Shown here: positions 32,401-45,400 of the stretch, one piece after another | Position numbering within the stretch: the stretch's first letter is position 1 | How the letters are laid out: each line of letters opens with the position of its first letter | Source: Carposina sasakii | Taxonomy: Eukaryota > Arthropoda > Insecta > Lepidoptera > Carposinidae | Direction of reading: 5' to 3' | Assembly: GCA_014607495.2 (NCBI GenBank) | Contig: CP053149.1 | Coordinates: forward strand, 11,358,120 to 11,422,119 | Length of the DNA: 64,000 nucleotides | Notes under the pieces: generated by a model | Databases searched by the model: none | What the model was told of the DNA's origin: nothing | Seen by the model: only the letters and a program-made list of their open reading frames with translations | Position numbers and translations under genes: made by a program

Positions 32401-35400
32401 AATAGTTAACGTAAAGATGATTTGGAGAGAGGTTGAAAATAATACTTTCTAGTTACGAAAGAGATGCTTCATTGATCGGCCTGACTATAGACTCGTTATA
32501 TTGACCATGGTTTCACGGCGTAATGTCACGCATTACAGTGAGAGCTTTGTTACGTGTCGTTTACAGACCGTGCAAGTATTCACTGATTGTATAATTTCCA
32601 TTTCAGACACTAATTACACCCAAAATTTCATTATTTTAATAATAGGTTCAAATGACGAATTATTTTATTTTTAACAAATATGATGTGTAGGTAATTCTTA
32701 ATTAGGTAGATATAAGTGGGTATCTTTTTTTGCTTTAAGTAACTATAAATAAAGGTTTCCATATCGTGAGAATTAGAACTAAGTAGGTACATCAACCTGT
32801 GAAATATTGTGGTGCATGAGGTGCGTCTTGTATCTAGTACTTAGACAAGGTTTCGTGATAATGTCGCAACGCAACGAGTCTACCAACGCGCCTAGATTCT
32901 AAGTAGATTAATAGGTAAATCTGTGCCTAGATGCATGTTGCCATCGATTTAAGAAGATAATTCTGATTTATTCCCAGTGCTTAGTGGTTTAGACGGTTTC
33001 GCAATCTCCACATACTTAAGCCTGCTATTCTTTCTTCAGCCATGTGTATTTTTTAAACAGTTGTGTAACATAGAGCACAATAGTTCGCGACACCATTTGT
33101 GCGAGGTGAAAAAGAAGAGGGTCACAAATATTATGCAAGACCTCTACTTAGTCAATAATGACGCCAATAGCAGTGTTCATGTACCTACTTGTAGTGTCTT
33201 TAACTCTCTACTAAGTATACTTAATACAATAAAAAAATATGTATGTAGTCTATCTATATCGATATACGAGTATTATATTATAACATATACATATAATAAA
33301 ATTGTAATGGATCGATGTTTATGCATGCTAATCTCAGAAACGGCTGAACCGATTTCGATGCAGTTATTTAAATTATAATAATTAAGGTTTTCAGAGCCTG
33401 ATATGCTTAGGTGAAACTTCTCACAAAAACAACTTTACAATAGAGCTTTTATAAACTTTGTAATTACTCCACAGGAGTCCGTCATTCAACTTACCGTGAT
33501 GCTCGAGGAGTTCTGCACTCCTACTTCTTCAGTTGGGAGCATGCGCCCACTCGCAACCTGGAGGTGGACTGGCTTGACGCGAGGAACATCTGCAGGAGAC
33601 ACTGCATGGACGCCGTGTCTATGGAAACACCACAGGTACATTCTGAAAATTGCAAGTCTACCTACATAAATTACTTAATGTTACGCAAAATATAAGGACC
33701 TTTATTTGTAAGAATACCTACTATCCTTGTCATGAAAAGCAGGGTTCGAAGTGATAATTATCACGATAATTATCCTTGATAATTATAAAAATCAACCACT
33801 TATACAGGGTGTAACAGAAAGGGTATGTTAAGCGAAAAGCTGTATAAATAGCCCACTATAGAGAACCTATTTCCAAAATTTGAGACTCGAAATCACATTT
33901 TTATTTTTTAAGATTGTATGAAAATTCCTGAGATATTTAAAAATTCTCCATAGTATCGGGAAAAATAAACATGTGATTTCGGATCTCAAATTTTGTGGAT
34001 AGGTTCTCTATAGTGTGCTATTTACGTAGCTTTTCGCTTAACATACCCTTTTTGTTACACCCTGTATAATCTCATTTATTTATGTGAACGTCATTTGCAT
34101 ATCCAAACGCGCTAGACCTCAAACTAAACAACAAAAAAAACTGTTTATCTGACGAGAAAAGTGTGAATTTCTGTTATTTGGGTATATTCTTACTTTTGTT
34201 TGACGTCATAAAAACAAATTCTGAATTAAATTGTACGTTTCTCACGTTTATTCTTTTCTGTTTAATTAATAATACTGAAAAACCTACATCCACCTTGGGA
34301 TTTAATATATTATCATTTAAACAAAGAAAATTTCAAGAAGTTAAATGGACAATCAGCTAGGATAATTATCAAGATAATTATCCAATAAATATTTATCTTG
34401 ATAATTTCGAACCCTTATTAAAAGGCACCTAGGGGACAAAGTAACAGAGGTTCGTCATCGATATGTTTATACATGGTTTATACTTATAGAAATTAAAGCC
34501 TTCATTTTCACGCGTTCGTCAAATCACGTGATGAAGTCCGGAAAGTTAATAACGACGAAATGATCTTACATTGTCTAAGTAAGCACCCAGTGCGTTTTTG
34601 AAAGCAATTGAAGTTGGTGCGATTTAATATATGAGAAATGACTGGCCTTATTACTTACCTGTGGACCTTGAGGAGTTTTAGATAATGATCTGGTAATCCT
34701 ATCCAATTTACACGCAACAGGGTCAGTCGTGATGATGCGTTCACTTTCCCAAGTACACCAACTTAATGGACCTACAATAAATACTGACATTGCAGGCAAT
34801 TTTAATGTGCAATTTATTTCGTAAGGGCCATCACAAAGCAATTGCAATAGTAACATTTTTTGATGTCTGAGAAACACAATTTAATGTATGATGACCTTCT
34901 ACCGTTGAGTTTGACCAATCATAATAATGCAACATAGACATTACGGGCCATCCGGTTTCACAGAAGAAGAACAGAAAAAACAGATCAATTAGCAAAACAT
35001 TCTCAATCTAGAAATAAAGTTAACTACCTCATATACTTAGCTCTAGGCACCACCACAATACATAAAATAAAATCGGGTAGGTGGGTATTTGATCAGTGCA
35101 TACCTACCAGTCTTGTTACGTAGGTTGGTACCATAGGTTGATGAAGTTACATTTACATATGTATGTCTTAAGTCTTTAGTTTCCACAAACACTTCCTAGA
35201 TGTCAATGAACGCAGCCTAGGTATTCTCAAGCATTGTTGCCGCTAGGGCATTGCTAAAGCATTTAGCCACTTCCACATCCGGCCTAGCGTGATGAGAATT
35301 GCTAATGCGCACCTATTCATTCGAGATACTCGTAGTATAGTACATGCAATGACGTCTATAAATATTGATGTGATAGAGCGAATACATTGTGTCCGTTTGT

Positions 35401-36574
35401 GGAGCATTGAATGCAATTGCGTGAAAGGGGTGCAATGGCCGAGTGCACTAGTGCGGTACTAGCCTGGCCACGGGGCAAAGTAGCGCACGGCATACATACC
35501 TCCTGCAGCCAAGTAGCACACTTCTCGTTGCCGGACGCACATCTCAGAGCGGAGGTCCACTTCCCGCAACTCTATAGCCCCATTAAACCTTAAAAGGTCT
35601 GACGAGCCCTACCATTTTTCTCAATTACTGGTTCCAATACCAACCTCAGTAACTAGTAAGAGAGAATACGTAGGCATAGCCAACGACGTTAAATTAAACG
35701 AGGAACTTCATCTCAAATAAACTAATGGTAATGGCGACAATGTATAGCTATATTCCATGTCGTTGACCGCGACCGTGACATTGTTCATTTCCACGTTTGG
35801 CATAAAAGCTGGTGTGGCCAACCCATGTTGCGCGTGCGCCGCATATTTGCGCGGTCAACGCAAGAAAGCAGATCAAACATCATGATAGCACACATTATGT
35901 TACCGTAAATTGCCTGCTCTTTCTTCACACTGGCGATTAACTGTTATTTAACAGTATTTGACCATGGCTTAATTGTCTGTAACGCTATTAGCGAGTCAAC
36001 ACATATTTCGTAAATTAATGTGAAATGTTTCGAATGTGAAACACGACATGATTTTTATGATTGTTCAGGAGAACGAGTTCATAAAGCAGAGGATAGCCCG
36101 CGGGAACGTTCGCTACATCTGGACGTCGGGCCGCAAGTGCAACTTCGCGGGCTGCGACCGCCCCGACCTGCAGCCCCCCAATGTGAACGGCTGGTTCTGG
36201 TCCGGCTCCGGCGCTAAGATCGGGCCCACCACCCAGCGCAACACCGGAGACTGGTCCTACACCGGAGGTTACGGTCAAGCTCAGCCTGACAATCGCGAAG
36301 CAGCTCAGGTAATCCTTATGCCTTATATCGAAGTAATCGCAAGACAGTAATAATTTTGTGAGCTTGAAACCGCGTATCTGGCATAATTTGACTTGACATA
36401 AATTGTTTTATTCAGGGCAACGACGAGTCCTGCCTGTCCATCCTGAACAATTTCTACAACGACGGCATCAAGTGGCACGACGTGGCCTGCCATCACGTCA
36501 AGCCCTTCGTCTGCGAAGACAGCGATGAACTCCTCAACTTCGTGCGCTCCCGCAACCCCAACCTGCGTCTATGA
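29434..36574 (+). CDS. Secreted C-type lectin-domain protein
   Basis: Four exons in phase: 29434-29539, 33475-33635, 36069-36308 and 36416-36574 give 221 residues. Residues 1-21 form a signal peptide (MSRHACLAAAALLAALCVVD). The rest is one C-type lectin domain with cysteine spacing as in the family. It has QPDN at 161-164, the galactose-type calcium-site motif, and WHDVAC at 189, where WND is usual. WFWSGSGAKIG and FVCED are typical core strands. Insect proteins of this layout are secreted to cuticle or haemolymph; sugar binding is inferred from the motif only. Introns are large (3.9 and 2.4 kb, then 107 bp) and full of MITEs and a SINE. AATAAA follows at 36664. Confidence 0.93.
30869..31266. 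mobile_element. CAGGGTG-ended MITE
   Basis: Left end CAGGGTGTTTTTTCGTTGCC after TA; right end decays at AAAATCATCATGTA. The inverse copy at 44948-45320 shares TTTGGACCCTAATATTTTGG (seen there as its inverse) and both ends. Confidence 0.65.
31268..31650. mobile_element. MITE with AGGGTTGCCA ends
   Basis: Left end CAGGGTTGCCATCTC, right end GGTTGGCAACCCT. Internal CCAGGAC and CAGGACAT repeats. Directly abuts the previous MITE. Confidence 0.55.
31683..31871 (+). mobile_element. tRNA-derived SINE, copy 1
   Basis: A 5' leader (AGCTATCGGGATG, GATGGTAAAATTCGTCATCC) is followed by a tRNA-like part at 31767-31838 with A box TGGCTCAGTGG and B box GGGTTCGATTTCC, then the tail TTCCATTTCTTTATTAATAA. Four relatives lie at 38711, 44508, 51340 and 63105. 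Confidence 0.8.
33305..33380 (+). repeat. Repeat scrap related to 20890-20960
   Basis: ATGCTAATCTCAGAAACGGC followed by CTGAACCGATTTCGATGCAG matches the right part of the repeats at 20110-21078 and 47270-47505. Confidence 0.6.
33805..34064. mobile_element. CAGGGTGTAACA MITE
   Basis: Ends CAGGGTGTAACAGAAAGGGT and its inverse, with TA on each side. Arms extend through AAGCGAAAAGCT. Confidence 0.75.
34659..34866 (-). other. Candidate exon on the strand opposite to the lectin gene
   Basis: A 208-bp block is bordered by TTCTCAG upstream and AG|GTAAGT downstream in minus orientation and is open for 69 codons with ordinary composition: LQLLCDGPYEINCTL, SWCTWESERIITTD and RITRSLSKTPQGPQ. Neither neighbouring exons nor a family can be identified. 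It lies in the second intron of the lectin gene. It might be a stray exon of an unrecognised gene, a retro-derived fragment, or chance. Confidence 0.3.
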
Positions 36575-36663
36575 AACCCTCCACCACCCAACTCTCGCCT
36601 TCTATTAATTTAGATGGCTGACATTGTACAAAACCCAGTGGTTATCTATAAGTTATTTATTTA

Positions 36664-36669
36664 AATAAA
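36664..36669 (+). promoter_or_regulatory. Polyadenylation signal of the lectin gene
   Basis: AATAAA 90 bp after the stop codon, in AT-rich sequence. A further AATAAA occurs at about 36896. Confidence 0.5.
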
Positions 36670-38710
36670 AATTTATAACAATTAGTGATAACTTGTAATG
36701 CCTGTCTATTTATGGTGGTAGTAACCCCAGAGATGTTATGTCTTAATTAACATGTTTCTTTGGTGCAATATTTCTGATGAATTTACTGCAGCAAATGAAG
36801 GTCAGTCATCGGAATTAGGGATTTTCATTAATTAATTTATAAAAATTGTAAAAAGTTACTTTGCACAAAATAGGTTATACTTAAGATTTAGTATAAATAA
36901 AGATATTAATACCATTTTCAGTATTTATTATTTAATGAACGAACATTTCTTATTTTTATTACATACAGTATAGGACATGATGAAATATAATACAACAGGG
37001 ATTCACTAAAAAAACAAATATTTTAAAACATATAAATAAGTACCTTTTACTTACATGAAAATATGTACCCATAAAAAATTATGTCTATCCTACTTTATCT
37101 TTGAACCAGATAAAAAAATACTGGTACTTATCCTTTAAAGTATAATAAAAAAGCGGTACACGTAACCCGCATGTGATTTTGAATACATTAAAAATATCAA
37201 TGTGTGACACACTTCCTTATTTCCCGACTAGGTACGCTCAGTATAAAATGTATACTATAACGGTACTTTACTGTTACAACTAGGATTTAACAGTTACATA
37301 ATTTACTTTCGTCGTCAGTCTTATTAATTACTTATCTAAACACTATCATCTTACATCACTATTCAAGAAAGTAAGTAAAGCTATAAACGCACATAGGTTT
37401 AAATCGAGGTTGCTAACAAAAATACAGTTCATTTAAATTTAAAGGCACTTTACAATTATAACTGTATAAATTTAATTCTATTACAGTAAAAAACGATTAT
37501 AAAAACAAAAAAAATTGTACACGTTACTACGAGTATAGGTAGGCAATGTCAGAATGAGTAATGTAGAGGCACAGATTTAATAATACCTAGAGGCAAAAGA
37601 GCCAATGACCACTCTTCCGAGAAGTCTCGTATTTCATTTTTCATCGTTATCAAAGCTCTCTCGTGTAAGATATAAAATTAAATACAATGTAAGTATATTT
37701 TTCAAAAAATGCTAAATCTACTTTAACGTTATTACGGAACAAGTAAGTATATGTTATGTACATCTAGAAATGTAGTAAGTTATTTGTTAATAATTAATAA
37801 CAATTGGATAGTTTATTAACTAACATTCCTATATTATAATTAAATTATAATGATAAATACATATTAACGATCTTATCTCTCGAATAGTAAAACAAAAAGG
37901 CCGACAACAGTTAGAATAAGTGACACGACACAGGAACAAATATGGGAGTGTCATTCTTTCCCAATGCGGTCACGGAGCGGAAATTAAACAGCGTCTTTAT
38001 AAACAAGGCATGCAATACGAACGAGAGAAAGTAGAAAATCTGCAACGTACCGGAGCCACGTAACCGTGCGGCGAACTTGCAGGGTTAGGAGTCGTCGAGT
38101 GAACATTCCTAAAGGTTACCGGCGGTAATGAGAAATGATTGATTCCTTACATAACGTACAGGTTCAGCGCACACCCAATTAATGTTGTTGCGCAATTTGG
38201 GCGTGCGAATAAAAGTAGGTGAGTGAAAAGATATGCCCTTACTGTACTATGTATGTATCCAATTTTAGAGATTGAGCACAAAAAGTAATTATTATTCTTT
38301 TCGCACTGAATGAAAAAAACTTAGCGTCAAATACAAGTAATTTGAAATAAGTAAATGCGTATAAAAATAAAAATTGTCTTGTGTTTAGAAGGACCACAAT
38401 TTAAATAATACATCGTTTTACATGTACCTTTTGAATTTTAAATAAATATGCGGAAAAGATGGATGTAAAATAGTACCTATAAGTAAGAACATAAATGTAC
38501 AGTTCTGCACAAAAATACTCATATTTACTTAAAATTCAGAGGAAGAATAATAAATCAGGGCCACTCTGGACGCTTGATGTCCTTATAATAAACATGATTC
38601 TATAAGTAAATATATTCAACCCCACTTGCACCAAATTCTTATAACTTCTATACGTTTCATCTTTAAACATTGTGCTGAGGGATTCAGCTTTGTTTGCCGA
38701 GATTTGGCTA

Positions 38711-38900
38711 GTGTATAGCTATCGGAATGAAAAATAACGTTGCCAATATGTAATTTAGAAAAGAGATGGTAAAATTCGTCATCCGAGTGATTGACCCGGT
38801 GGCTCAGTGGTGAGAGCGCTGGCACGCGGAATGCAGAGGTCGTGGGTTGGATTCCCACCCGGGTGAGGAATTTTTTCCATTTCTTTATTAATAATTTTAT
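38711..38900 (+). mobile_element. tRNA-derived SINE, copy 2
   Basis: Same leader, tRNA-like core (38793-38868) and tail as copy 1. The B box reads GGGTTGGATTCC, with one change from the consensus. Confidence 0.8.
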
Positions 38901-38947
38901 AACTATTTTTTATTTCATCCGCGGGTTAGACAAGCTAAGAGACGTCA

Positions 38948-39135
38948 TGCGTCACATCATCATCATCTTCCTGCCCTGTTCCCATTTATTTGGGGTCGGC
39001 GCAATATGCTCTTTTCTTCCATTCATCCCTATTATCCGTCATCTCATTGCTCACGGTCCCAGTAAACGCATATCCTCCCTCACACAGTCCATCCAACACT
39101 TCTTTGGTCTACCTCTTCCTTTATCCATACATCAT
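38948..39135. repeat. Interspersed repeat, TTGGGGTCGGCGCAAT type
   Basis: Starts CATCATCATCATCTTCCTGC and contains CATTTATTTGGGGTCGGCGC and CTTCTTTGGTCTACCTCTTC. The trinucleotide start suggests the 3' end of a LINE on the minus strand. Confidence 0.5.
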
Positions 39136-40982
39136 CTAAAATTATGGTATTGACAAAGGTTTTTGTGCAAATGGGGGCTAAATAAAAAACAATGTCACAA
39201 TGATAATAGCAAATAAATATAATAGCTAACTGCTGTCTACATACAAAACACACTTAATAAACACACTAAAAATTATAACACAAGGTATCTAAAAATTCAA
39301 ATGTCAAATTAAACCTAAAGCCTATATCAGTGAAATAAGATAAATGTAACAGTACCTACCTAATCTAATCAGAGCGTTAGAACATGGATAAATCAACGTA
39401 CGCCAAAATTGGTAAATACAAGACGCGAAACGAAAGAGATTCAATTACTGAATCCATTCGATAAACGAATTCGTGACTAGAAAAGAAGACAAAATAGTGC
39501 AGATAAAAAAATTGTTATGCTTTAATTTTGAACACAGACATTTCATACAGATATGTATAAAAAAGGTAAACATTTAGTAAAATGTTAATGTAAAAGACTA
39601 CTCTACTATAGAAAGCTATAGACAGGAAATAATATGAGAAAAAATAATTAAGAATAGTTTAAAAGATGTCACCAATGGATTTGAAGTGTCCCGTAAATAC
39701 ATAAATTTTCCGCTCTTGCCCTTGTCTACTTGTCTAGTATACCAAAGTTACTCTTGCAGTAAAAGTTTACTTTACAGACTAAAAGGCGATGTCATATGAC
39801 TTCTATCGAAACTCGTCATATTGCTAAATATTCACGAAATAGCTAGACTAGACTTTAGAAAATTGTTGAATGTCTAGAAAGCTGGTACAATTCATAACGA
39901 TGCGCGACGACTAAATATTCAGAAAGAATAGCTATTACGAAAATTAAAAACCATAAATTATGTGTTTATGCATTGACTAACAACAATAAAAAAGAAATCT
40001 ACATTATTATTTCCATAATCATAACTCTAGTCTTTCATTATTTTGCGATTTCTTAATTCGGTCGGTATACTTAAGAATATCTGTTATAACTAGGTAGATT
40101 AAAAATTATTTTAATAGATAGTAAATTAACAGATAAGCAATTTTTGTCACTAAGGTCGATTCCGGCAGTCACAACTTATTCCTAAACGTAATTAAACCTA
40201 CTGTGACACTAAAATAATTACAGCAACGGCACGTTATAATGGCCGCTAAAATTGACGCAAGTATTGTGTAATTTTAATACTTTTTTTAGTTAAGTACATA
40301 ATTTTGCCGACCATCATTAGCGTGACGCTACTGCAGTAAGTATTATAAGTAGGCATGAAACTTATTTACCAGAAAATAAGGCTCAGTTAAATGCAAATTG
40401 GCAAATACCTTCAACTGGGAGTATTGTGTCCTAAATATAAAAAATATCTGGACTGTAATAACTAATATGAAATATCTTTAGAATTAAGTAGGTACTTCTC
40501 TTGTCTGTCTATCAGTCAATGATGTATAATGTAATAAAATAAGCATAAAACAGTAAAACTTAATATCGTAATACTAAAGTCAAAACATTACAGGAAACAG
40601 ACCACAAATTAATACAATTTCTAGAACATTTAATGAGCTATAAGCGATAATACTTAATTTGCAATTTTAAAAGGGAAATTGTATTCTTATTTGGTAAGAA
40701 TGCGACGAAAGCAATAACTAAGTTTTCCTGTATTATAACTAACTATGTAGTATAACTGTTAATTATCTATCTCATCTAAAGAACATTCTAGCTTTTTACA
40801 AATTTAACTATCAATTGGCCTAAGTATACATAGTAAGTTCGAGTGAATAATAAATTAGGTACATAATAAACAGATTATTACATAGTTAAGCTCTAATGAT
40901 AAAAATAAATAGATAATCTTATAATTACTTCTAACGAAGGTCCATGGTGGTGGAATTCATAAGCAAAGAAAAGACAGTTTCA

Positions 40983-41028
40983 ACAACAAAAAGGCTGCCT
41001 GGTTCGCACCAGGCGGCCTTTTTGTTGT
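40983..41028. other. Near-perfect 21-bp hairpin
   Basis: The left arm ACAACAAAAAGGCTGCCTGG plus T and its inverse are separated only by TCGC. One G-U-type mismatch (T opposite G). The stem has a GC-rich top and A/T-rich base. Function unknown. Confidence 0.85.
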
Positions 41029-41078
41029 CAAAATTATAACAGTTGTCATAAAGTGTGTTTCATGAAGTATCGAATTTC

Positions 41079-41149
41079 CACATATTTTACGGGACTAACG
41101 ATAAGAATATATTGTTAATATTCTTTTCGTTAGTCCCGTAAAATATGTG
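41079..41149. other. Near-perfect 32-bp hairpin
   Basis: Left arm starting CACATATTTTACGGGACTAA (41079-41110), 7-base loop ATTGTTA, and right arm at 41118-41149 with one mismatch. The total of 71 nt is within the size range of small-RNA precursors. Confidence 0.85.
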
Positions 41150-42440
41150 GGCACTTGTCCCACTGCGAACGATAAGCGAATTAAGCAAGAATTTACAAAT
41201 GATCGTGTGAGTACAACGGTTGACTACTCGCACCACTTGCTCGGCGACCACACAAATGCAATAATAAAATACATAATCGTTTGAAATGGACCACAATGAG
41301 CAATTATTGTTCGGATTTATACCTATTATGTGATCTGCCAAGCGAGCATCTATGAGTGAGCATGCACCGAGATAAAATAATCGCTTCGTCGCCCGTTGTG
41401 GTATGGCATGGAGTCTTGCATGCCAGAGGGTTTAAAATTAGCTTTGAGACCAATCATCACATGTCGAGTTATCTTTGCGCCTTTAGATTTTCTGCTGCTT
41501 TTGCATTTCCGCCATGCCATAGACCTTTCGGGGCACATGTCCAACTGCTCTGTCCAACTACATAGTTGGACAGTGGACCTCCGCTAGGGGTCGTGTTCCA
41601 ACTGTGAAAATAGTTGGCCCAGAGAACTGTTTCAGACGCCGTGGTCCAATTCAAATAATTTAAAATAAATAAAATACAATTGCAAACAAAAACGACGTAT
41701 CATTTATTACTTTTATGTATGTAAGGACGATTCATGAAGAAGGTATAAAAGAGGAGGTGGCAATCGTGAGGCCATGACGTCACGATAGGAGCGGAGCTTC
41801 AGCGCCAGTGTAACGCAGTAGCTATAACCACACGCTTGTGCTCCGAAATGTAACCGTATTAAAATTACAAAGACACTAGCGCTTTTATCAGGGTACTTTT
41901 TTACTAAAACCTAGTATAATATTGCCATTTAGCGATGAGTAAATGCACTAGTAAAACAATCTTGAACCATATTGATAATGAGCAAGTAGTTTGACTAGTC
42001 ACTACAAGGTGGTTTCTATGTAAATGGGCAGGGCTACAGTGTTCAATGCTCCCCTCGTCCCATACTTCAGCCCCGCTCCGCGGCACACTATTTTTGTATG
42101 AAAATATACTTAGTCGCTACTCCTCTTTTATTTCTTCTCCATGTGACGATTACATTGTCAAATCTTATAGCCCCTGAGGTAACCACGATCTTTACCTATT
42201 ACGATCCGTAACGCTATCATTGCGAGGATCTAGAATCTATGAGAATACTACAGGCAGTTGAGATTTGCCCCCACTGTGGGGCAAGCACGAACCTCTTGAT
42301 AGTCCATAACGCTATTGTCATACTGCCATTGTAATATCTCATAGAAATTGCTTGCGAGTCGATAGCATTACGGCGCGTAAAAAAGCTCCAAAAACTCGCG
42401 CTTCTGCCCTATTCGATAACTTATTGAGACTTACAGCGGG
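41150..42440. other. Region downstream of Cdc6
   Basis: Probably contains the Cdc6 3' UTR close to 42440. A palindrome TGTCCAACTA and its inverse stands at 41551-41572, and TTGCCCCCAC pairs with GTGGGGCAA near 42270. Short open frames at 41350-41650 overlap on both strands and show no domain. Confidence 0.4.
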
Positions 42441-45400
42441 TTACAGCGGAGTCCTCATAACAGCGTTCATGAGGGGCTTGTCCTTGAGTGCCGCAGCTAA
42501 TTCTGCCTCGTCCCACTGCAGGCGCAGCCGGCGAGCCCGCGCCGCGCCCCCCGCACCCACCCGCACCGCGCCCCGCGACTCCAGCAACCCGCACAGACTG
42601 GCCAGCTCACACATGTCCACGGGCGCTATGTGGTGAGTTACTGCCACTCTGTTGGGCAATCACAGTGCGTTGATATCTTGAACTTATAGCTAATTTCAAT
42701 ACTATATAGAGATCAGGAAGAATCTCGGATTTTTTTATCGAAATTTTGTATAAAAACAATTGAAGATTAAATCTTATTGAATCTCAAGATCGGTTATTGA
42801 AATTGGCTGCAATAGAGTAAGGGGTTCTCAACCTTTTAAGTCTCAACTTGAATTTGCGAACAATCAGTAATATCAATGAAATATCTTCTTCAATTCTGAC
42901 AGAACCATGGTTAGATTATGGAATAAGTAATTACAATTTATAGGTAGTTTTTTCAGTTTGAATTAATCAGGCCAAATAAAAATATAAGCCGACCTAACTT
43001 TGTTTATAAAAACTTATACATAGGTGTCAAGCGTATAGCAATTTTATATGCACCCGGCTGGCACCCGGCCTCACTGTTGTTAGTTTGCTCTGAGTTTGAA
43101 ATATGTACGAAACTATTATCACGTTGGATCACTTGGATCTAGTATTCAGTTATAAGAATCTCCAGTACTTTGATCGTGACTACGTTCTAGGTAGAGGCGG
43201 AGACAACTCCAAATACTCCAAATAATCACTCTGTAGTAAAACACAGACATTTAGCCCACAGGGATGGCAGGTAATTATTTTCATAAAGAATTTTGAGTGC
43301 AGTTGTGCGGCCTCTACCTACCTGATCTCTAACTGCGGGATATAGCTTGAGAGAGACAAAGTTATTTGCGCACAATATTGGTATGGACTGAATATCTACT
43401 TTTTAATAATGAGCTATCATAGGTCGAAGCACGCAAGTTCAGTGCCTGAATAATGAGCAGGTTATAGACTTAAAAATGTAATTTTACATTCTACTTTCAT
43501 ATAAGAAAAACCAATCACTTCCAAACAGTCGTGTAAGAGTATCTTGAGCCCTGCCTTAATGGTATGTAATTGAAAAAGTATCTAGGTGTGTCTCGCTTGA
43601 GACAAACCAGCAAAGTGTAGGTAAGTTGGACACGGTACAAAAGCATCCATCCAGTAAATGCTCTAAAGAATCTTAATTTTACTAATAGGTACTATTGGTC
43701 ATTCTGTGAACTTTTTACTTGGAAGAAGTAGAAAATTTACAGAATCATAATTAGAACATTAGCTTTATTGCCTTCAGTTTTTTTTAATTACAGCTAGGTC
43801 AACAAAAATTATACATTTATTTATACACGGGCATGGCACATACATTAATTGTGCTTTTATCTTTTACAAGTACAGAACCCTAAAACGATTTTAACTATTT
43901 AAGTTTATACATTCGACTTGCCTATCTAGAAAGAGATATTACGTAAAAGAGAGGTGACGAAAATTTTGTAAGAACTTTATGTCGCCAGTCGTTTTCTTAA
44001 ATGATAAAGGTACCTATTGTATTGAGTAATAGGAACGCATCTCACTTTTTATCTCATAAAACAAGTTTACATCGAGCAAACAAAGAAAGTGTTGAAAGTA
44101 AACAGCCTTTATTATCCAACAACAAAATAAAGCCCTTTGCATGCGATCTCGACGAATAAACGTGATCGTCGTCGGTGCGTCGCGGAAGCGTAACGAATAG
44201 ATTTTTTTAAACGACAATAGTACCTAAGTACAAAAAGTTTTACAACGTAGTAGACCGGATTCTAACAGACTCTTTGTGTGAATTGTTTTTTATTACTTAG
44301 ATAAATATCTAATCTAAGTATAGTAAAGATGTGTGTATATATTTTGCATGCTAAGTCTGACTGGCTAAACATAAGGACAAATTATAAATATAACATCTGT
44401 AACTACTATGTTTATGAGCAAATAAAGAATTAACTTATCTTATCTTATCTTATCTTATCTAAAACTATAGATAAATAAATTGCAATTCAAGGCAAATACA
44501 AGTAATTGACCCGGTGGCTTAGTGGTTATAGCGGCTCGCACGGTTTGCAGTGGTCGTGGGTTCGATTCCCACTCGGGTGAAGAATTTTTTCCATTTTCTT
44601 TATTAATAATTTTATAACAAATGCATAATATAAATGTCCCAAGTCCTGAGGGAAATAAAATAGAAAGTTTCTTTTTTTTTCTTTATATTTATATTTAATT
44701 TAATCATGTTTTTAATCAAAATTGCAGTGTTTGTAATATTAAAATAACCGCTTTTTAGTAAATGCATATGGAGGTATACACGGTACATATACCAAAATAA
44801 CATTTGTTAAACTTTTAAGTAAATAGTGTGTTAATCCAGGGTGTCAATTAATTCCATACCAAATTTTATTAAAATCGTTTCAGCCGTTTTTGCGTAAATG
44901 AGTAACAAACATCATCCATCGATACTCACAAACTTTCGCATATTCTACAGGGTGATTTTTGGTCGTCAACGTTCCCGAAAACTACGGAATCTCCTCATCA
45001 TCACGATCATTTTTCTCCGTGGCAGCATACCTGGGAAGTGTCTGGTTTCCAAAATATTAGGGTCCAAAGTTGAGTAAATAGACTGCGTTTTTCTGCATAA
45101 ATGCACATAGACGCGCGTAGCAGGATTTTTTCACGAAAAATAATTAATATCTGTCTATAAAAAAACTAACATACACACTAGACACTATAAATTTCGCACG
45201 ATCAAGGAATTTAAATAATTAAAAAAAAAAAAATCCCACCATTTTTTTGGCATAAACTTACTTTATTTCATGTATAGAATACGTACCCTTTGTTAAAGGT
45301 GGCCACAAAAAAACACCCTGTATAATATTAGTAGGAATCAATAATTATGTGTAATTGACATACCGCAGATAAAAAAATAAGCGACTCTATTCATTCCATA

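Larger units (their letters stand above)
36750..40982. other. Intergenic AT-rich DNA
   Basis: No gene seen apart from the SINE at 38711-38900 and the repeat at 38948-39135 noted separately. A moderately GC-rich patch at about 37930-38200 has no open frame or repeat that I recognise. Confidence 0.45.

Noticed and set aside
32977..33378. 133-codon frame in the lectin intron
   Set aside because: Composition of AT-rich intron, and its end overlaps a known repeat scrap.
40983..41028. Bacterial operon end by horizontal transfer
   Set aside because: No bacterial-type genes, ribosome-binding sites or codon use around it; only the hairpin shape is similar.
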